This document shows, piece by piece, positions 14,681 through 27,690 of a DNA stretch of 64,000 nt (position 1 is its first letter; every line of letters starts with the position of its first letter). The notes beneath the pieces are model-generated. The model saw only the letters and a list, made by a program, of their open reading frames with translations. It ran no database searches and was not told where the DNA came from. This DNA comes from Nocardia arizonensis (GTDB taxonomy: Bacteria; Actinomycetota; Actinomycetes; Mycobacteriales; Mycobacteriaceae). The stretch covers positions 1 through 64,000 of the forward strand of contig NZ_LGYZ01000011.1 of assembly GCF_001310275.1 (NCBI RefSeq), in the 5' to 3' direction. The translations under genes and the position numbers were made by a program.

Positions 14681-16495
14681 ATGCTGCGCACCCACTTGGC
14701 TGGTTCGCTGCGAAGCGAACATGCAGGTCAGACCGTCACCCTCACCGGATGGGTGGCCCGGCGTCGTGACCACGGTGGCGTGATCTTCATCGATCTGCGC
14801 GATGCGTCCGGCATGGCGCAGGCGGTGTTCCGGTCGGGCCCGGCGGCCGAGCAGGCCCACCGGCTGCGCGCCGAATTCTGCGTGCTGGTCACCGGCGTTG
14901 TGGAGCGGCGCCCGGACGGCAACGAGAACCCGGAGCTGCCCACCGGACAGATCGAGGTCGACGTCGCCGAACTCGAGGTACTCAACGAGAGCGCCCCGCT
15001 GCCGTTCCAGCTCGACGAGCACCCCGGCGAGGAGGCGCGCCTGCGCCACCGCTACCTCGATCTGCGCCGCGAGGGGCCTGCCCATGCCATCCGGCTACGT
15101 TCCAAGGCGAATGCCGCCGCGCGCGATGTGTTGGCCAAGCACGCCTTCGTCGAGGTCGAGACGCCCACGCTGACCAGGTCCACCCCGGAGGGCGCGCGCG
15201 ACTTCGTTGTGCCCGCGCGGTTGCAGCCGGGCAGCTTCTACGCGCTGCCGCAGAGTCCGCAGCTCTTCAAGCAGCTGCTCATGGTCGGCGGCATCGAGCG
15301 CTACTACCAGATCGCGCGCTGCTACCGCGACGAGGACTTCCGCGCCGACCGGCAACCGGAGTTCACCCAGCTCGATATCGAGATGAGCTTCGTGCGACAG
15401 GAGGATGTCATCCTGCTGGCCGAGGACATCCTGGTCGCGCTGTGGCGGCTCATCGGCCACGAGATCCCCACGCCGATTCCGCATATGACCTACGCGGAGG
15501 CCATGCGCCGCTTCGGTTCCGACAAACCGGACCTGCGCTTCGGCGTCGAGATCACCGAACTCGCCGAGTACTTCCGCGATACCCCGTTCCGGGTCTTCCA
15601 GGCGCCCTACGTGGGCGCGGTGGTGATGCCGGGCGGCGCGAGTCAGCCGCGTCGCAAGCTCGACGGCTGGCAGGAATGGGCCAAACAGCGCGGTGCGCGC
15701 GGTCTGGGCTACGTCCTGGTAAACGAGGACGGCACGCTGAGCGGCCCGGTCGCCAAGAACATCAGTGACGCCGAACGCGAGGGTCTTGCCGCGCGGGTCG
15801 GCGCCGCGCCCGGTGACTGCGTGTTCTTCGCGGCGGGCGAGGTCAAGTCGAGTCGCGCCCTGCTCGGCGCGGCGCGCGGGGAGATCGCCCGCCAGGTCGG
15901 CCTGATCGACGAGAGCGCGTGGTCGTTCGTGTGGATCGTGGACGCGCCGCTGTTCGAACCGGCCGCCGACGCCGCGGCGGGCGGCGACGTGGCACTGGGC
16001 TATTCGGCGTGGACGGCGGTGCATCACGCCTTCACCTCGCCCAAGCCGGAATCGATGGACACCTTCGACACCGATCCGGGTTCGGCGCTGGCCTACGCCT
16101 ACGACATCGTCTGCAACGGCAACGAGATCGGCGGTGGTTCCATCCGCATCCACCGCCGCGACGTCCAGGAGCGCGTATTCGGTGTGATGGGCATCGATCA
16201 CGCCGAAGCGCAGGAGAAGTTCGGCTTCCTGTTGGACGCCTTCGCCTTCGGCGCGCCCCCGCACGGCGGCATCGCCTTCGGTTGGGACCGGATCGTGGCG
16301 CTGCTGGCCGGACTGGATTCCATTCGTGAGGTCATCGCCTTCCCGAAGACCGGCGGTGGCGTCGATCCGCTGACCGACGCGCCCGCCCCGATCAGTGACC
16401 AGCAGCGCAAAGAGGCCGGGCTCGACGCGAAACCCACGCCGAAGAAGGACGGTGCGACCAACGGCGCGGTGCGGCCCGAGGTGTTCAAAGCCTGA
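14681..16495 (+). CDS. aspS: Aspartyl-tRNA synthetase (probably non-discriminating)
   Basis: A 604-aa class IIb synthetase that charges tRNA with Asp. The N-terminal OB-fold anticodon-binding domain (1-110) is followed by the catalytic core interrupted by the bacterial GAD insertion. Motif 2 ([22 protein letters not shown]) and motif 3 ([13 protein letters not shown]) are complete. The start at ATG 14681 has AAAGGAA 5-10 nt upstream. In the OB fold the sequence RRRDHGG has His where the strictly discriminating E. coli enzyme has Leu. That His is associated with non-discriminating enzymes that also form Asp-tRNA(Asn) for GatCAB, as in mycobacteria (family knowledge applied by inference). Confidence 0.97.
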   Translation: MLRTHLAGSLRSEHAGQTVTLTGWVARRRDHGGVIFIDLRDASGMAQAVFRSGPAAEQAHRLRAEFCVLVTGVVERRPDGNENPELPTGQIEVDVAELEVLNESAPLPFQLDEHPGEEARLRHRYLDLRREGPAHAIRLRSKANAAARDVLAKHAFVEVETPTLTRSTPEGARDFVVPARLQPGSFYALPQSPQLFKQLLMVGGIERYYQIARCYRDEDFRADRQPEFTQLDIEMSFVRQEDVILLAEDILVALWRLIGHEIPTPIPHMTYAEAMRRFGSDKPDLRFGVEITELAEYFRDTPFRVFQAPYVGAVVMPGGASQPRRKLDGWQEWAKQRGARGLGYVLVNEDGTLSGPVAKNISDAEREGLAARVGAAPGDCVFFAAGEVKSSRALLGAARGEIARQVGLIDESAWSFVWIVDAPLFEPAADAAAGGDVALGYSAWTAVHHAFTSPKPESMDTFDTDPGSALAYAYDIVCNGNEIGGGSIRIHRRDVQERVFGVMGIDHAEAQEKFGFLLDAFAFGAPPHGGIAFGWDRIVALLAGLDSIREVIAFPKTGGGVDPLTDAPAPISDQQRKEAGLDAKPTPKKDGATNGAVRPEVFKA

Positions 16496-16579
16496 GCACG
16501 GCCATGGCGGACGGCGCGTGCGGACGGTAGGTTCTGCTCAGTTTCGCTGCGGAACGACGGCGCTGACCGAGGGGTACCC

Positions 16580-16750
16580 GTGCTGCATCTGCGCATGATC
16601 AGTCCGCCCGAGACCACCGATCGGGTTCTCGCGGTCCTTGCCGTCGATCCCGGTGTCACGCACGTGACTCTCGCCCGCGGTTGTGCCATTGAACCCGCGG
16701 GCGATCTGGTCCAGGCCGACGTGGCGCGCGAGGCGGCGAACGACGTCATC
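16580..16750 (+). pseudogene. DUF389 membrane protein gene, N-terminal fragment
   Basis: The frame from a GTG reads MLHLRMISPPETTDRVLAVL, then DPGVTHVTLARGCAI and GDLVQADVAREAANDVID. This is the characteristic N-terminal (pre-membrane) part of actinobacterial DUF389 proteins, which are normally well over 250 aa with several membrane helices. After about residue 57 similarity stops and the frame runs into unrelated sequence (REVKSAVRPLRRRPCRR) beside the convergent membrane-protein gene. The 3' five-sixths of the gene is gone, which indicates a deletion. Confidence 0.6.
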
Positions 16751-16781
16751 GACCGAGAAGTGAAGTCTGCCGTTCGGCCGC

Positions 16782-17684
16782 TCAGGCGGCGACCATGCCG
16801 CCGGTGAGTCCCCGGTAGGCGTAGGTCACCGCGACGACCGCGACCGGCCCGGCGATCAGCAGCCCGAGGCCGCACAGCAGCATGCCGAGGAAGGTCATCA
16901 CCACGACCGCGAGCGCGAGCAGCGCGGTCTGGCCGGGATTGCGCAGCACCAGCGTCGCACTGGATTTGATCGCGGCGAATGGCCCCTGATCCTGGTCGAT
17001 GACGAAATGCAGGGCGAACATGCACAGGTAGCCGACGATGAGGCCGGGCAGGACACAGAACGCCAGGCCGATCCAGGTGCCGAGATAGACCAGCAGTGCC
17101 GTCAACAGCACATTGCCCGCGTTCAGATAACGGAAGAAGGACCCGAAATCCGGCTTGTTGCCATCGGTTTCGTACAGCGCGCCGCGCACCATCGCCGCTT
17201 GCAGCAGCCAAAGCCCGGTGAGCACCAGCAGGAAGATCACCGCGACCGGGAGGAGCGAGGTCGGATCGACGACCTGGACCAGCACGATGAAAGCCAGGTA
17301 GATGACAACGCCGAGCGCGGTGATTCCAAGCCAGGGAGCGGGATTCAGCCGGAACTTGTCCAGGCCGTAACTGATCGCATTACCGACATCCAGACCGGTC
17401 GGTCCGGCCGTTTGGTATCCGTACACCGGTTGATCGTCGTAGTGCGCCGTGCCATCCGACCCGGACGAGGGCACGCCCGGACCGGTGCCGGGCGGACCGT
17501 AACTCGGCTGCGGCGCCGCGCCGACCACGGGCTCGACGCCCGGCTCGGCCGGCTCGCTGCCGTACCTGGCCGCGCCCGGAACGCCCTCCGGTTGCCCGGG
17601 GCGCGCCGTATGCTGTGAAGCTGCGCCCCCACGGGGTGTGTCGCGAGCCGGATCATGCGGTACGGGCGACGATGTGTCGGTCAA
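16782..17684 (-). CDS. Pro/Gly-rich multi-pass membrane protein
   Basis: About 300 aa. The first 120 residues are a Pro/Gly/Ser/Tyr-rich cytoplasmic tail (QPSYGPPGTGPG, YDDQPVYGYQT). After LDVGNAISYGLDKFRLN come about five to six membrane helices (WLGITALGVVIYLAFIVLV; VIFLLVLTGLWLLQAAMV; VLLTALLVYLGTWIGLAFC; a C-terminal pair). A comparable proline/glycine-rich membrane protein sits near rarA in M. tuberculosis. The best start is TTG at 17684, with GAAAGG about 10 nt upstream; the longer frame to 17927 overlaps the divergent gene's promoter region. The function is unknown. Confidence 0.7.
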   Translation of the reverse strand: MTDTSSPVPHDPARDTPRGGAASQHTARPGQPEGVPGAARYGSEPAEPGVEPVVGAAPQPSYGPPGTGPGVPSSGSDGTAHYDDQPVYGYQTAGPTGLDVGNAISYGLDKFRLNPAPWLGITALGVVIYLAFIVLVQVVDPTSLLPVAVIFLLVLTGLWLLQAAMVRGALYETDGNKPDFGSFFRYLNAGNVLLTALLVYLGTWIGLAFCVLPGLIVGYLCMFALHFVIDQDQGPFAAIKSSATLVLRNPGQTALLALAVVVMTFLGMLLCGLGLLIAGPVAVVAVTYAYRGLTGGMVAA

Positions 17685-17878
17685 TGTAGTAGACCTTTCG
17701 AGGCAACTGGTTTGCGGTGTGGCGCACAGCAGTTGGGGTCGAGAAAACCCGACCGACGCAGCCGTGTCAAGCGAGCGGCGCCCGACCCGCAACCGCGCGG
17801 GCGGGACACGCCGGGCCACGCGGAAAGGTTGTGTAACAGGTCGCTGAAAGTGACCCGAAGCGAGTAGCTTGAGAGGCG

Positions 17879-19048
17879 ATGACCGCACTATTGGCCGAAC
17901 GCGCCGCCGAAGTCGTGTCCGCAGCACAGCAGTTGCTCACAAAGCGAATGGGTGCTCCGGTGAAGCTGAGCGATCCGATGGAGCTCAGCGGAAGTGGTAG
18001 GACGACAGTCCTACGCGCGCGTGTTTCGGAGAACGCCTTCTCGTTGCCACGGACCCTGATCATCAAACAGGTCCGCGGTGCCGCTCGCGACCTCAGAACC
18101 GGCGCGTTCGCGCCGGGGGTCGCCAGCATCGATTCGGCATTCCTCCGTGAAACCGTGTCCTATCAGTTCACCACCGCGCTCGGTCGCGACCAGCGACCCG
18201 GGGCGTACCTGATCGCGCACAGCCTGCCGGACCGGCTGTTGATCCTCAGCGATCTGGGTGAGAACTCCCTGCTGACCCACGTGCTCGAATCCGGCGCCGA
18301 GCCACCGACCCGTAACGCGCTTATGGCCTTCGCGCAGGCGATGGGCCGCATGCACGCGGCCACCGTCGGGCGTGAGGCCGATTTCGTCGCGCTGCTACGT
18401 CGAGTCGATGTCGTGCACCGCGTCGACGGCATCGCCCAGCAGGCCGAATCGGCGATCGCCGAGGTGCCCGGCCTGCTGCGCCGCGAACTCGGCGTCGAGG
18501 TGCCCGGCGAGATCGCCGAGCGGATCGTCCGGGGCAACCGGCTCTTCTCCGCCGGCCGATTCCGTGCCTTCAGCCCGTCCGATCTGTGCCCCGACAACGT
18601 GATCATCAACGAGGAGGGCGCGCGCTTCCTCGATTACGAATGGGGCGGCTTCCGCGACGCGACCCTCGACATCGCCTACGCGCTGGTCTCCTTCCCCGGC
18701 TGCCTGTGCGATTTCGAGCTGTCGCGCGAACGCGGACGGCAGATGGTGGAGGCGTGGCGCTCCGAGGTCGTCGGGGTGTGGCCCGCCCTCGCCGACGACG
18801 ACGCGCTGGCCCAGCGCATCCTCGAGGCCAGGCTCATCTGGGTGTGGCTGAGCACCTACTGGTTCCTGCCCGCCGATCACGCGCGCATCGCCGCCGCCCG
18901 CGAACACGGGCTCTCGGTGCCGCGATCGGTGGCGCTGATCAACAGGTGGGCCGCACTGGCCGAGGATGCCCGCTGCACCGGCGATGACACCGTCGGCGAT
19001 TTCGCCGAAGACGTCTCCGCGATGCTCGAGGAACGCTGGTCCGAGTAG
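17879..19048 (+). CDS. Phosphotransferase-like (APH/choline-kinase fold) protein
   Basis: A 389-aa protein resembling aminoglycoside-phosphotransferase-fold kinases. The Brenner-type motif is FSPSDLCPDNVIIN, with the catalytic Asp and downstream Asn, but Pro replaces the usual His of HGD. The metal-binding DFG equivalent is FLDYEWGGFRDATLDIAY. The N-lobe has GSGRTTVLRARV and a Lys in TLIIKQV that could bind ATP. The substrate is unknown; neighbours give no clue because the genes on both sides point the other way. ATG at 17879. Confidence 0.7.
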   Translation: MTALLAERAAEVVSAAQQLLTKRMGAPVKLSDPMELSGSGRTTVLRARVSENAFSLPRTLIIKQVRGAARDLRTGAFAPGVASIDSAFLRETVSYQFTTALGRDQRPGAYLIAHSLPDRLLILSDLGENSLLTHVLESGAEPPTRNALMAFAQAMGRMHAATVGREADFVALLRRVDVVHRVDGIAQQAESAIAEVPGLLRRELGVEVPGEIAERIVRGNRLFSAGRFRAFSPSDLCPDNVIINEEGARFLDYEWGGFRDATLDIAYALVSFPGCLCDFELSRERGRQMVEAWRSEVVGVWPALADDDALAQRILEARLIWVWLSTYWFLPADHARIAAAREHGLSVPRSVALINRWAALAEDARCTGDDTVGDFAEDVSAMLEERWSE

Positions 19049-19092
19049 GCCGTGCCGCGGTTGGGCCGAGTGGGCCGTGCCGCGGCGGCGGA

Positions 19093-19605
19093 TCAGCGGC
19101 GTCGCAGCATCAGGCCGCGCACGAACGCGGCCTGGCCGCAATGCTGGATGTCGTCGTCGACCACGCTGATCAGCCGCACCCCGAGGGTGACGGGCGGATC
19201 CCAGCGGGTGTCGACGACGCGCGGCAGGTCGGCGTCGGACAGACCCGAGACGTAGTCGACGGTTTGCGCGTGCACGGCGTCGTGATAGCCGAGCAGCAAC
19301 TCCGCCGTTGCCGTGCCCAGCTTCTCGACCTCGGCCGAGCCGTGACCGTAGCCGGTCGCGGACGCGTCGAAGGGCAGATCGAAGCGGCCCACCCAGTTCG
19401 CCGCCGTCCACACCTGGTCGAGTCCGGCGACCTCGGCGATGTGATCGTCCTGGACGCGGGTCAGATGCCAGACCAGCCAGGCGATGGAGTTCGCGCCCGG
19501 CTCGATACGGGTTGTCAGTTCATCCTGGGTCAGGCCCTCGACCGCGCCGTGTACGTTCTCGCGAATCCGGCCGAAGGCGTCCACCAGCAAGTCGGCACTC
19601 GTCAT
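19093..19605 (-). CDS. DinB-superfamily (DUF664/mycothiol-transferase-like) protein
   Basis: A 170-aa four-helix-bundle protein. SIAWLVWHLTRVQDDH supplies the first metal His and DIQHCGQAAFVRGLML the second. The third ligand position is Gln rather than His, as in a subset of actinobacterial DinB proteins. Members use mycothiol or other thiols in transfer or detoxification reactions; the exact substrate cannot be read from sequence. ATG at 19605 (MTSADLLVDAFGRI) is preferred over 19647. It lies downstream of the PhoD gene on the same strand, 45 nt away. Confidence 0.8.
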   Translation of the reverse strand: MTSADLLVDAFGRIRENVHGAVEGLTQDELTTRIEPGANSIAWLVWHLTRVQDDHIAEVAGLDQVWTAANWVGRFDLPFDASATGYGHGSAEVEKLGTATAELLLGYHDAVHAQTVDYVSGLSDADLPRVVDTRWDPPVTLGVRLISVVDDDIQHCGQAAFVRGLMLRRR

Positions 19606-19650
19606 ACCGATTCCAAGTTTCGGCCACCGGCGCGATATTCCCGCCACCGC

Positions 19651-21321
19651 TCAGGCGATCGGCCCCGGCCGCGGCTCCACTCGTCCGCCTGCCGGTACCG
19701 CGAAGGAAGCGCCGTGCCGCACACCGGTATTCGCGTCCTCGACGTCGAGGACGTAGAACCAGTCCATCCGGGCCTGCGCGGCGGTGACTTCGAGGACGCC
19801 GTATCCGTGCGATTCCAGTTCGACGTAGCGCAGATGGCCGTTGAAGCCCCTGATGGAGTCCTCGACCGCTACCGCCAGCGTGCGCGGCGGGGCCTTCAGC
19901 AGTTCGCCGACACTGGCCGAGGTCACCGACGGGACCACGAATTCGGCTCCGACCGTCGGACCGCCCGGATAGTTCGCGGCATCGACGGGCAGATCGGCGG
20001 CCCACGAGGAATGGATATCGCCGGTCAGGAAGACCACGTCGCCGATTCGCCGGTCCAGCAGGGTGGCGAACAGCGTCCGGCGATCGGCGGTGTAGCCGTC
20101 CCACTGGTCACCGTTGGCCGGGATACCGCCCTGCGGCAATCCCATGACGCTTGTGATGGCCTCCGTGGTGGCCGGTTCCAGCGGCGGGAACACCAGCGGT
20201 GCGATCATGACCGAATTGCCGACCAGCTTCCACCGAGCGGGGGAGGAGGCCAAACCCGCTGTGAGCCAGTCCATCTGGGCCTTGCCGGTGATGGTGCGCG
20301 CCGGATCGTCGACCACGCGCCAGCCGGTGACGGCCTTGGCCTCGCGGTCGCGGTAGCTGCGCAGGTCGAGCATGGACAGTTCCGCCAGGGTGCCGAATCG
20401 CAGTCGCCGGTATATGCGCACCTGATCGCCGGACCCGTTGGCGCGCACCGGCATCCATTCCAGATAGGCGCGCGCGGAGGCGGCGCGCCGGTCGCGCCAC
20501 GCCCCGCTCACCGCCGGATCGTGCGTGCTCGAACCGCCCGACCAGGAGTTGTCGGCGGATTCGTGGTCGTCCCAGGTGCAGATGAAGGGGTGGCGCATGT
20601 GCAGTGCGGCCAGGTCGGGATCGGTCTTGTACTGCGCGTGTCGGATACGGTAGTCGGCAAGGGTGACGATCTCGCTCGCGGGTTCGTGTCCACGCACCGG
20701 GCCGTGCATGCCGCCGTACTTGCCGCGGCCGTATTCGTAGATGTAGTCGCCGAGGTGGACGATGGCGTCGAGATCCTCGCGGGCGGCCAGGTGCCGGTAG
20801 GCCGCGAAGTAGCCCGCTTCCCAATTCGAACACGAGACCACACCCAAGCGCAGGCGTTCGGGTGCGTCGGAGTCGGCGGGCGCGGTGCGGGTGCGGCCCA
20901 CCGGGGAGCGCTGGTCCAGCGCGGTGAACCGGTAATAGTAGTCGGAGGCCGGGCCGAGCCCGGTCACATCCACTTTGACCGTGTGATCGGAGTCGGCGCT
21001 CGCGGTGACGCGCCCGGCGGCGGCGATCGAGGTGAAGCCCTCGTCGTCGGCGACCTCCCAGGTGACCGTGGCCGCCGCGCCGACACCGGATCCGGGTGTG
21101 GCCTCGGGCGCCACGGTGACGCGGGTCCAGATGATCACACCGTTGGGCAATGGGTCGCCCGAGGCGACACCGTGTGCGAAGGCAGGCGCCGCGGCTCGTC
21201 CGGTGCCCGCGGTGAACAGGGCGGCGGTACCGCCGGTGAGCACGGCGGCGCCCTTGAGCACGGCGCGCCGGGCGAGCGAGGCCGAGGGGGCGGAGTCTGA
21301 AGCGGAGGCGTTTTCGTCCAC
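19651..21321 (-). CDS. phoD: PhoD-like alkaline phosphatase/phosphodiesterase, Tat-exported
   Basis: A 556-aa exported metallophosphoesterase that releases phosphate from esters outside the cell. A Tat signal is visible ([16 protein letters not shown], twin Arg). The mature protein starts with [20 protein letters not shown], the PhoD N-terminal domain. Metal-binding motifs follow: [37 protein letters not shown] and [14 protein letters not shown] start at 21321 fits the signal. PhoD genes usually belong to phosphate-starvation regulons; no Pho box could be assigned with confidence here. Confidence 0.92.
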   Translation of the reverse strand: MDENASASDSAPSASLARRAVLKGAAVLTGGTAALFTAGTGRAAAPAFAHGVASGDPLPNGVIIWTRVTVAPEATPGSGVGAAATVTWEVADDEGFTSIAAAGRVTASADSDHTVKVDVTGLGPASDYYYRFTALDQRSPVGRTRTAPADSDAPERLRLGVVSCSNWEAGYFAAYRHLAAREDLDAIVHLGDYIYEYGRGKYGGMHGPVRGHEPASEIVTLADYRIRHAQYKTDPDLAALHMRHPFICTWDDHESADNSWSGGSSTHDPAVSGAWRDRRAASARAYLEWMPVRANGSGDQVRIYRRLRFGTLAELSMLDLRSYRDREAKAVTGWRVVDDPARTITGKAQMDWLTAGLASSPARWKLVGNSVMIAPLVFPPLEPATTEAITSVMGLPQGGIPANGDQWDGYTADRRTLFATLLDRRIGDVVFLTGDIHSSWAADLPVDAANYPGGPTVGAEFVVPSVTSASVGELLKAPPRTLAVAVEDSIRGFNGHLRYVELESHGYGVLEVTAAQARMDWFYVLDVEDANTGVRHGASFAVPAGGRVEPRPGPIA

Positions 21322-21395
21322 GGATATCGATCACATCCCATCCGAGGGCCGCGGGCAACTCGAGCGTGTCAGGGCACAGCGGTACGGTCGCAGCT

Positions 21396-22817
21396 ATGAG
21401 CAATGGGCTGTTCGACGTGCCGGGCGCCGACCCGGCCTCGGAGTTGCCCGCGGGCGCGGGCGTCGACTTCCGGGGTCCGGGCGTCGCGGCGCCGCTGGCC
21501 GTCCGCATGCGCCCGGTCTCGCTCGACGAGGTGGTCGGTCAGCGGCATCTGCTCGGTCCCGGCGCACCCCTGCGCAGGCTCGTCGAGGGGTCGGGTGCGG
21601 CCTCGGCGCTGCTCTACGGTCCGCCCGGTACCGGCAAGACCACCATCGCCTCGCTCATCTCCCAGGCCACGGGCCGCCGGTTCGAGGCGCTCTCGGCGCT
21701 CTCGGCGGGGGTCAAGGAGGTGCGCGCGGTCATAGACCTGGCCCGGCGCAGGCTCGCCGCGGGGGAACGCACCGTGCTGTTCATCGACGAGGTGCACCGC
21801 TTCTCCAAGACCCAGCAGGACGCGCTGCTGGCCGCGGTCGAGAATCGGATCGTGCTGCTGGTCGGCGCCACCACCGAGAATCCTTCGTTCTCGGTGGTCG
21901 CGCCGCTGCTGTCGCGGTCGCTGGTCCTGCGGCTGCATTCGCTCACCGACGACGACATCAGGGTGGTGCTCGAACGCGCGGCCGCCGATCCGCGCGGGTT
22001 CGGCGGCGCCTACACCGTCACCGCCGAGGCGCTCGACCACATCGTCCGCATCGCGGGCGGCGACGCCCGGCGCGCGCTCACCGCGCTGGAGGCGTCCGCG
22101 GAGTCCTCGCTCGACGGCACCGTCGACGTGGCTCTGGTCGAGGCGAGCGTGGACAAGGCCGCCGTGCGCTACGACCGCGCCGGGGATCAGCACTACGACG
22201 TGATCAGCGCCTTCATCAAATCGATCCGCGGATCGGACGTCGACGCCGCCCTGCACTATCTGGCCCGCATGCTCAGCGCGGGGGAGGATCCGCGCTTCGT
22301 CGCGCGCAGGCTGGTGATCGCGGCCAGCGAGGACATCGGCATGGCCGATCCGAGCGCGTTGCAGACCGCCGTCGCCGCGGCGCAGGTGGTCCAGCTCATC
22401 GGCATGCCCGAGGCGCAGCTCACTCTGACCCACGCCACCATCCATCTGGCGACCGCCCCCAAATCGGGTGCCGTGCCCGCCGCGCTCGGCGCCGCCGTGG
22501 CCGACATCTCGGCGGGCAGAGCCGGTTCGGTGCCCGCTCATCTGCGCGACGGTCACTACGCGGGCGCGGCGGCGCTGGGGCACGCGCAGGGCTACCGTTA
22601 TCCGCACGACGATCCCGACGGCGTACTGGCCCAGCAGTATCCGCCCGACACGCTGGTCGGCGTCGACTACTACACCCCGACCGACCACGGTTTCGAACGC
22701 GAGATCGGGCCGCGGGTACAGAAGTTGCGGCGCATCGTCCGCAGCGGCCGCGTCGAGGGCGCGAACCCGGCCGGTGCTCGCACGGGCGATGAAAAATCAC
22801 GTGCGCAGGACCGGTAG
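21396..22817 (+). CDS. rarA: Replication-associated recombination protein A (RarA/MgsA)
   Basis: A 473-aa AAA+ ATPase acting at stalled replication forks. Walker A is [14 protein letters not shown], Walker B is [10 protein letters not shown], and sensor 1 follows ([14 protein letters not shown]). The clamp-loader-like C-terminal domain has the family motif [15 protein letters not shown] and ends with [20 protein letters not shown] at 21396 begins [10 protein letters not shown], the usual N-terminus; the earlier in-frame start at 21366 is unlikely. It is upstream of alaS by 11 nt, as in related actinobacteria. Confidence 0.96.
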   Translation: MSNGLFDVPGADPASELPAGAGVDFRGPGVAAPLAVRMRPVSLDEVVGQRHLLGPGAPLRRLVEGSGAASALLYGPPGTGKTTIASLISQATGRRFEALSALSAGVKEVRAVIDLARRRLAAGERTVLFIDEVHRFSKTQQDALLAAVENRIVLLVGATTENPSFSVVAPLLSRSLVLRLHSLTDDDIRVVLERAAADPRGFGGAYTVTAEALDHIVRIAGGDARRALTALEASAESSLDGTVDVALVEASVDKAAVRYDRAGDQHYDVISAFIKSIRGSDVDAALHYLARMLSAGEDPRFVARRLVIAASEDIGMADPSALQTAVAAAQVVQLIGMPEAQLTLTHATIHLATAPKSGAVPAALGAAVADISAGRAGSVPAHLRDGHYAGAAALGHAQGYRYPHDDPDGVLAQQYPPDTLVGVDYYTPTDHGFEREIGPRVQKLRRIVRSGRVEGANPAGARTGDEKSRAQDR

Positions 22818-22828
22818 GCTGGACATCT

Positions 22829-25491
<2,663 letters not shown>

Positions 25492-25492
<1 letters not shown>

Positions 25493-26064
25493 TGGGCGAC
25501 CCCGAAGGCCCCGCGGCAGCGGGCCGTGCGCGCGGCGCCGACAGGCCCCGCCCCGACACCGATCCCGGGCGGGGGCGGCGCATCGCCATCGATGTGGGCA
25601 GCGTGCGGATCGGGGTCGCCGCGAGCGACCCCGACGGCATTCTCGCCACACCGGTGGAGACGGTGGCGCGCGCCGGAAAGACACGCGGAGGCGGTCCCTC
25701 CGCGGACATCGAGAGAATTGCCGAAATTGTGCGGGAGTACGAGGCCGTCGAGGTCGTCGTCGGTCTGCCGAGAACGCTACGCGGTGAGAAAGGGGTCGCT
25801 GCCGACTTGGCTATCGCGTTCGCAGAACGTTTGCGCAAGGAAATCGACCCCGTGCCGATCAGGCTTTCCGACGAACGTTTGACTACCGTGTCAGCTGCAC
25901 GGGCATTGCGGGACAGCGGAGTTCGCGCGCGTGGCCAGCGGCAGGTGATCGATCAGGCGGCGGCCGTGTCGATCCTGCAAGGATGGTTGGACGAACGGAG
26001 TGCGGTGTTGAAGTCGGTCGAGGAGGCGTCGCCGCGTGGGGCGTCGTTCGGAGACGACGCATGA
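25492..26064 (+). CDS. ruvX: Holliday junction resolvase-like protein RuvX (YqgF)
   Basis: A 190-aa RNase H-like nuclease implicated in 16S rRNA 5' processing and possibly junction resolution. After a Pro/Arg-rich lead of about 30 residues, the fold starts with [18 protein letters not shown] (first catalytic Asp). Next come [16 protein letters not shown] and [13 protein letters not shown] (catalytic Glu), and a final [16 protein letters not shown] (catalytic Asp). ATG at 25492 overlaps the alaS stop by one base; a GTG three bases earlier is also possible. It overlaps mltG by ATGA. Confidence 0.95.
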
Positions 26065-27680
26065 CGGACCGGTGGGCGCGGGCCGAGGAACGCTACCGAC
26101 AGCGCGAGGCGGATCGGCGCTATCGCAGAGATGACCAGGCCTGGGCCGAACACGAACGCCGCGTCGGGTACGGTCGGGCCGCGTCCGACGCGGATTCCGA
26201 CGAGTGGGACGACTACGACTACGACACGACGGTCATTCCCCGCTACAGCGACGAGGAACCGCCGTACGACGATCACCCGCTCTACGACGACGAGTACGAC
26301 GACGAATACGACGACGACGATCTCGACGAAGACCCCGAGCCCGCGCCGCCGCCGCGGACCCGCTCGGCACGCGGTACCGCGGCGGCCGCGCAGAGCGCGG
26401 CGGACAGATCGGGACGGCGAGCCCAGCCTCAGCGCACCGGACCCCGGCGCGCTGATTCCGTACGCGGTGAATCGGTGCGTTCCAGTGCCCGTGGCAAGAA
26501 GCGCTCCCGGGTCGCGGCCCGTAAGGCGGAGGAACGCAAACGCCGCCGCCGCACCATGTGGGTCATCGGGGCGCTGCTCGCGGTCCTGCTCGTCGGCGCG
26601 GTCGGCGTCGCCGCCATGAGATTCGCCGAGTCCATGTCCGGTCCGCAGGATTACGCCGGACCGGCGGGGCCGCTGGTGGTGGTGCAGGTGCATCCGGGCG
26701 ACACCGCCCAGCAGATCGCCTCCACCATGGTCGAGAAGGACGTGGTCAAAAGCAGCGGCGCCTTCTACGAGGCGGCGGTGCGGAATACGAATATGAATTC
26801 GGTGCAGCCGGGCTACTACGCGATTCCCAGCAAGTCACCCGCGGCGGACGCGGTCCTCGCACTGCTCGCCAAGGGGTCGCGGGTGGGCAATCTGGTCGTT
26901 TCCGAGGGCAGGCTGCTCCACGATCAGCACGATGTGAACACCGGCGCCCGCAAGGAAGGCATCTACACCAAGATCGCCGCGGCCAGCTGTGTCGGCACCG
27001 GCGCCGCGCAGAAGTGCGTGACCGCCGATCAACTCGCCGCCGCGGGCGCGAGTGCCGATCTGGCGGCGCTGGGGGTGCCGAGCTGGGCCGAACAGTCGGT
27101 GCGCGCCGCACCGGACCGCAGCAGGCAGCTGGAAGGGCTGATCGCCGCGGGCACATGGGATTTCGATCCGAGCGGCACACCGCAGCAGATCATCAAACAG
27201 TTGATCGGGGCCAGTTCGGCGGGCTACGAGTCCACCGGACTGCTCCAGTCGGGCGCGGAGACCAAACTCTCGCCGTACGAGACCCTCATCGCGGCCTCAC
27301 TGGTCGAGCGCGAGGCGCTGCCGCAGGACATGCCGAAGGTGGCGCGGGTCATCGTGAACCGGCTGAAGGCGGGCCAGCAGTTGGAATTCGATTCCACGGT
27401 CAACTACGCGCTCGATCGCACCGAGGTCGCCACCACCGATTCCGACCGCGCCACCAAGACGCCGTGGAACACCTACGCCATGACCGGGCTGCCCGCCAAC
27501 CCCATCGCGGCGCCCTCGCTCAACGCGCTGCGGGCGATGGAGAATCCCGAACCTGGCCCGTGGCTGTATTTCGTGACCATCGACACGAAAGGAACCACCC
27601 TGTTCACCCAGAGCTACGCCGAACATCTGCGAAATATCCAGAAGGCCGAAGCGAGCGGAATCCTCGACAGTGGGCGCTGA
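26061..27680 (+). CDS. mltG: Endolytic murein transglycosylase MltG
   Basis: A 539-aa YceG/MltG protein that cuts nascent glycan strands and so sets their length. The cytoplasmic N-terminus (about 165 aa) is unusually long, with an acidic Asp/Tyr/Glu run ([19 protein letters not shown]) followed by an Arg-rich stretch. One membrane helix follows ([20 protein letters not shown]). The LysM-like subdomain and catalytic domain follow, with catalytic Glu416 in AASLVEREA and the conserved FDSTVNYAL and [19 protein letters not shown] overlaps the ruvX stop. Confidence 0.94.
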   Translation: MTDRWARAEERYRQREADRRYRRDDQAWAEHERRVGYGRAASDADSDEWDDYDYDTTVIPRYSDEEPPYDDHPLYDDEYDDEYDDDDLDEDPEPAPPPRTRSARGTAAAAQSAADRSGRRAQPQRTGPRRADSVRGESVRSSARGKKRSRVAARKAEERKRRRRTMWVIGALLAVLLVGAVGVAAMRFAESMSGPQDYAGPAGPLVVVQVHPGDTAQQIASTMVEKDVVKSSGAFYEAAVRNTNMNSVQPGYYAIPSKSPAADAVLALLAKGSRVGNLVVSEGRLLHDQHDVNTGARKEGIYTKIAAASCVGTGAAQKCVTADQLAAAGASADLAALGVPSWAEQSVRAAPDRSRQLEGLIAAGTWDFDPSGTPQQIIKQLIGASSAGYESTGLLQSGAETKLSPYETLIAASLVEREALPQDMPKVARVIVNRLKAGQQLEFDSTVNYALDRTEVATTDSDRATKTPWNTYAMTGLPANPIAAPSLNALRAMENPEPGPWLYFVTIDTKGTTLFTQSYAEHLRNIQKAEASGILDSGR

Positions 27681-27690
27681 GCGCGTAACC

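Noticed and set aside
19141..21300. 719-codon plus-strand frame opposite the DinB and PhoD genes
   Set aside because: No recognisable domain, and it spans two well-supported minus-strand genes.
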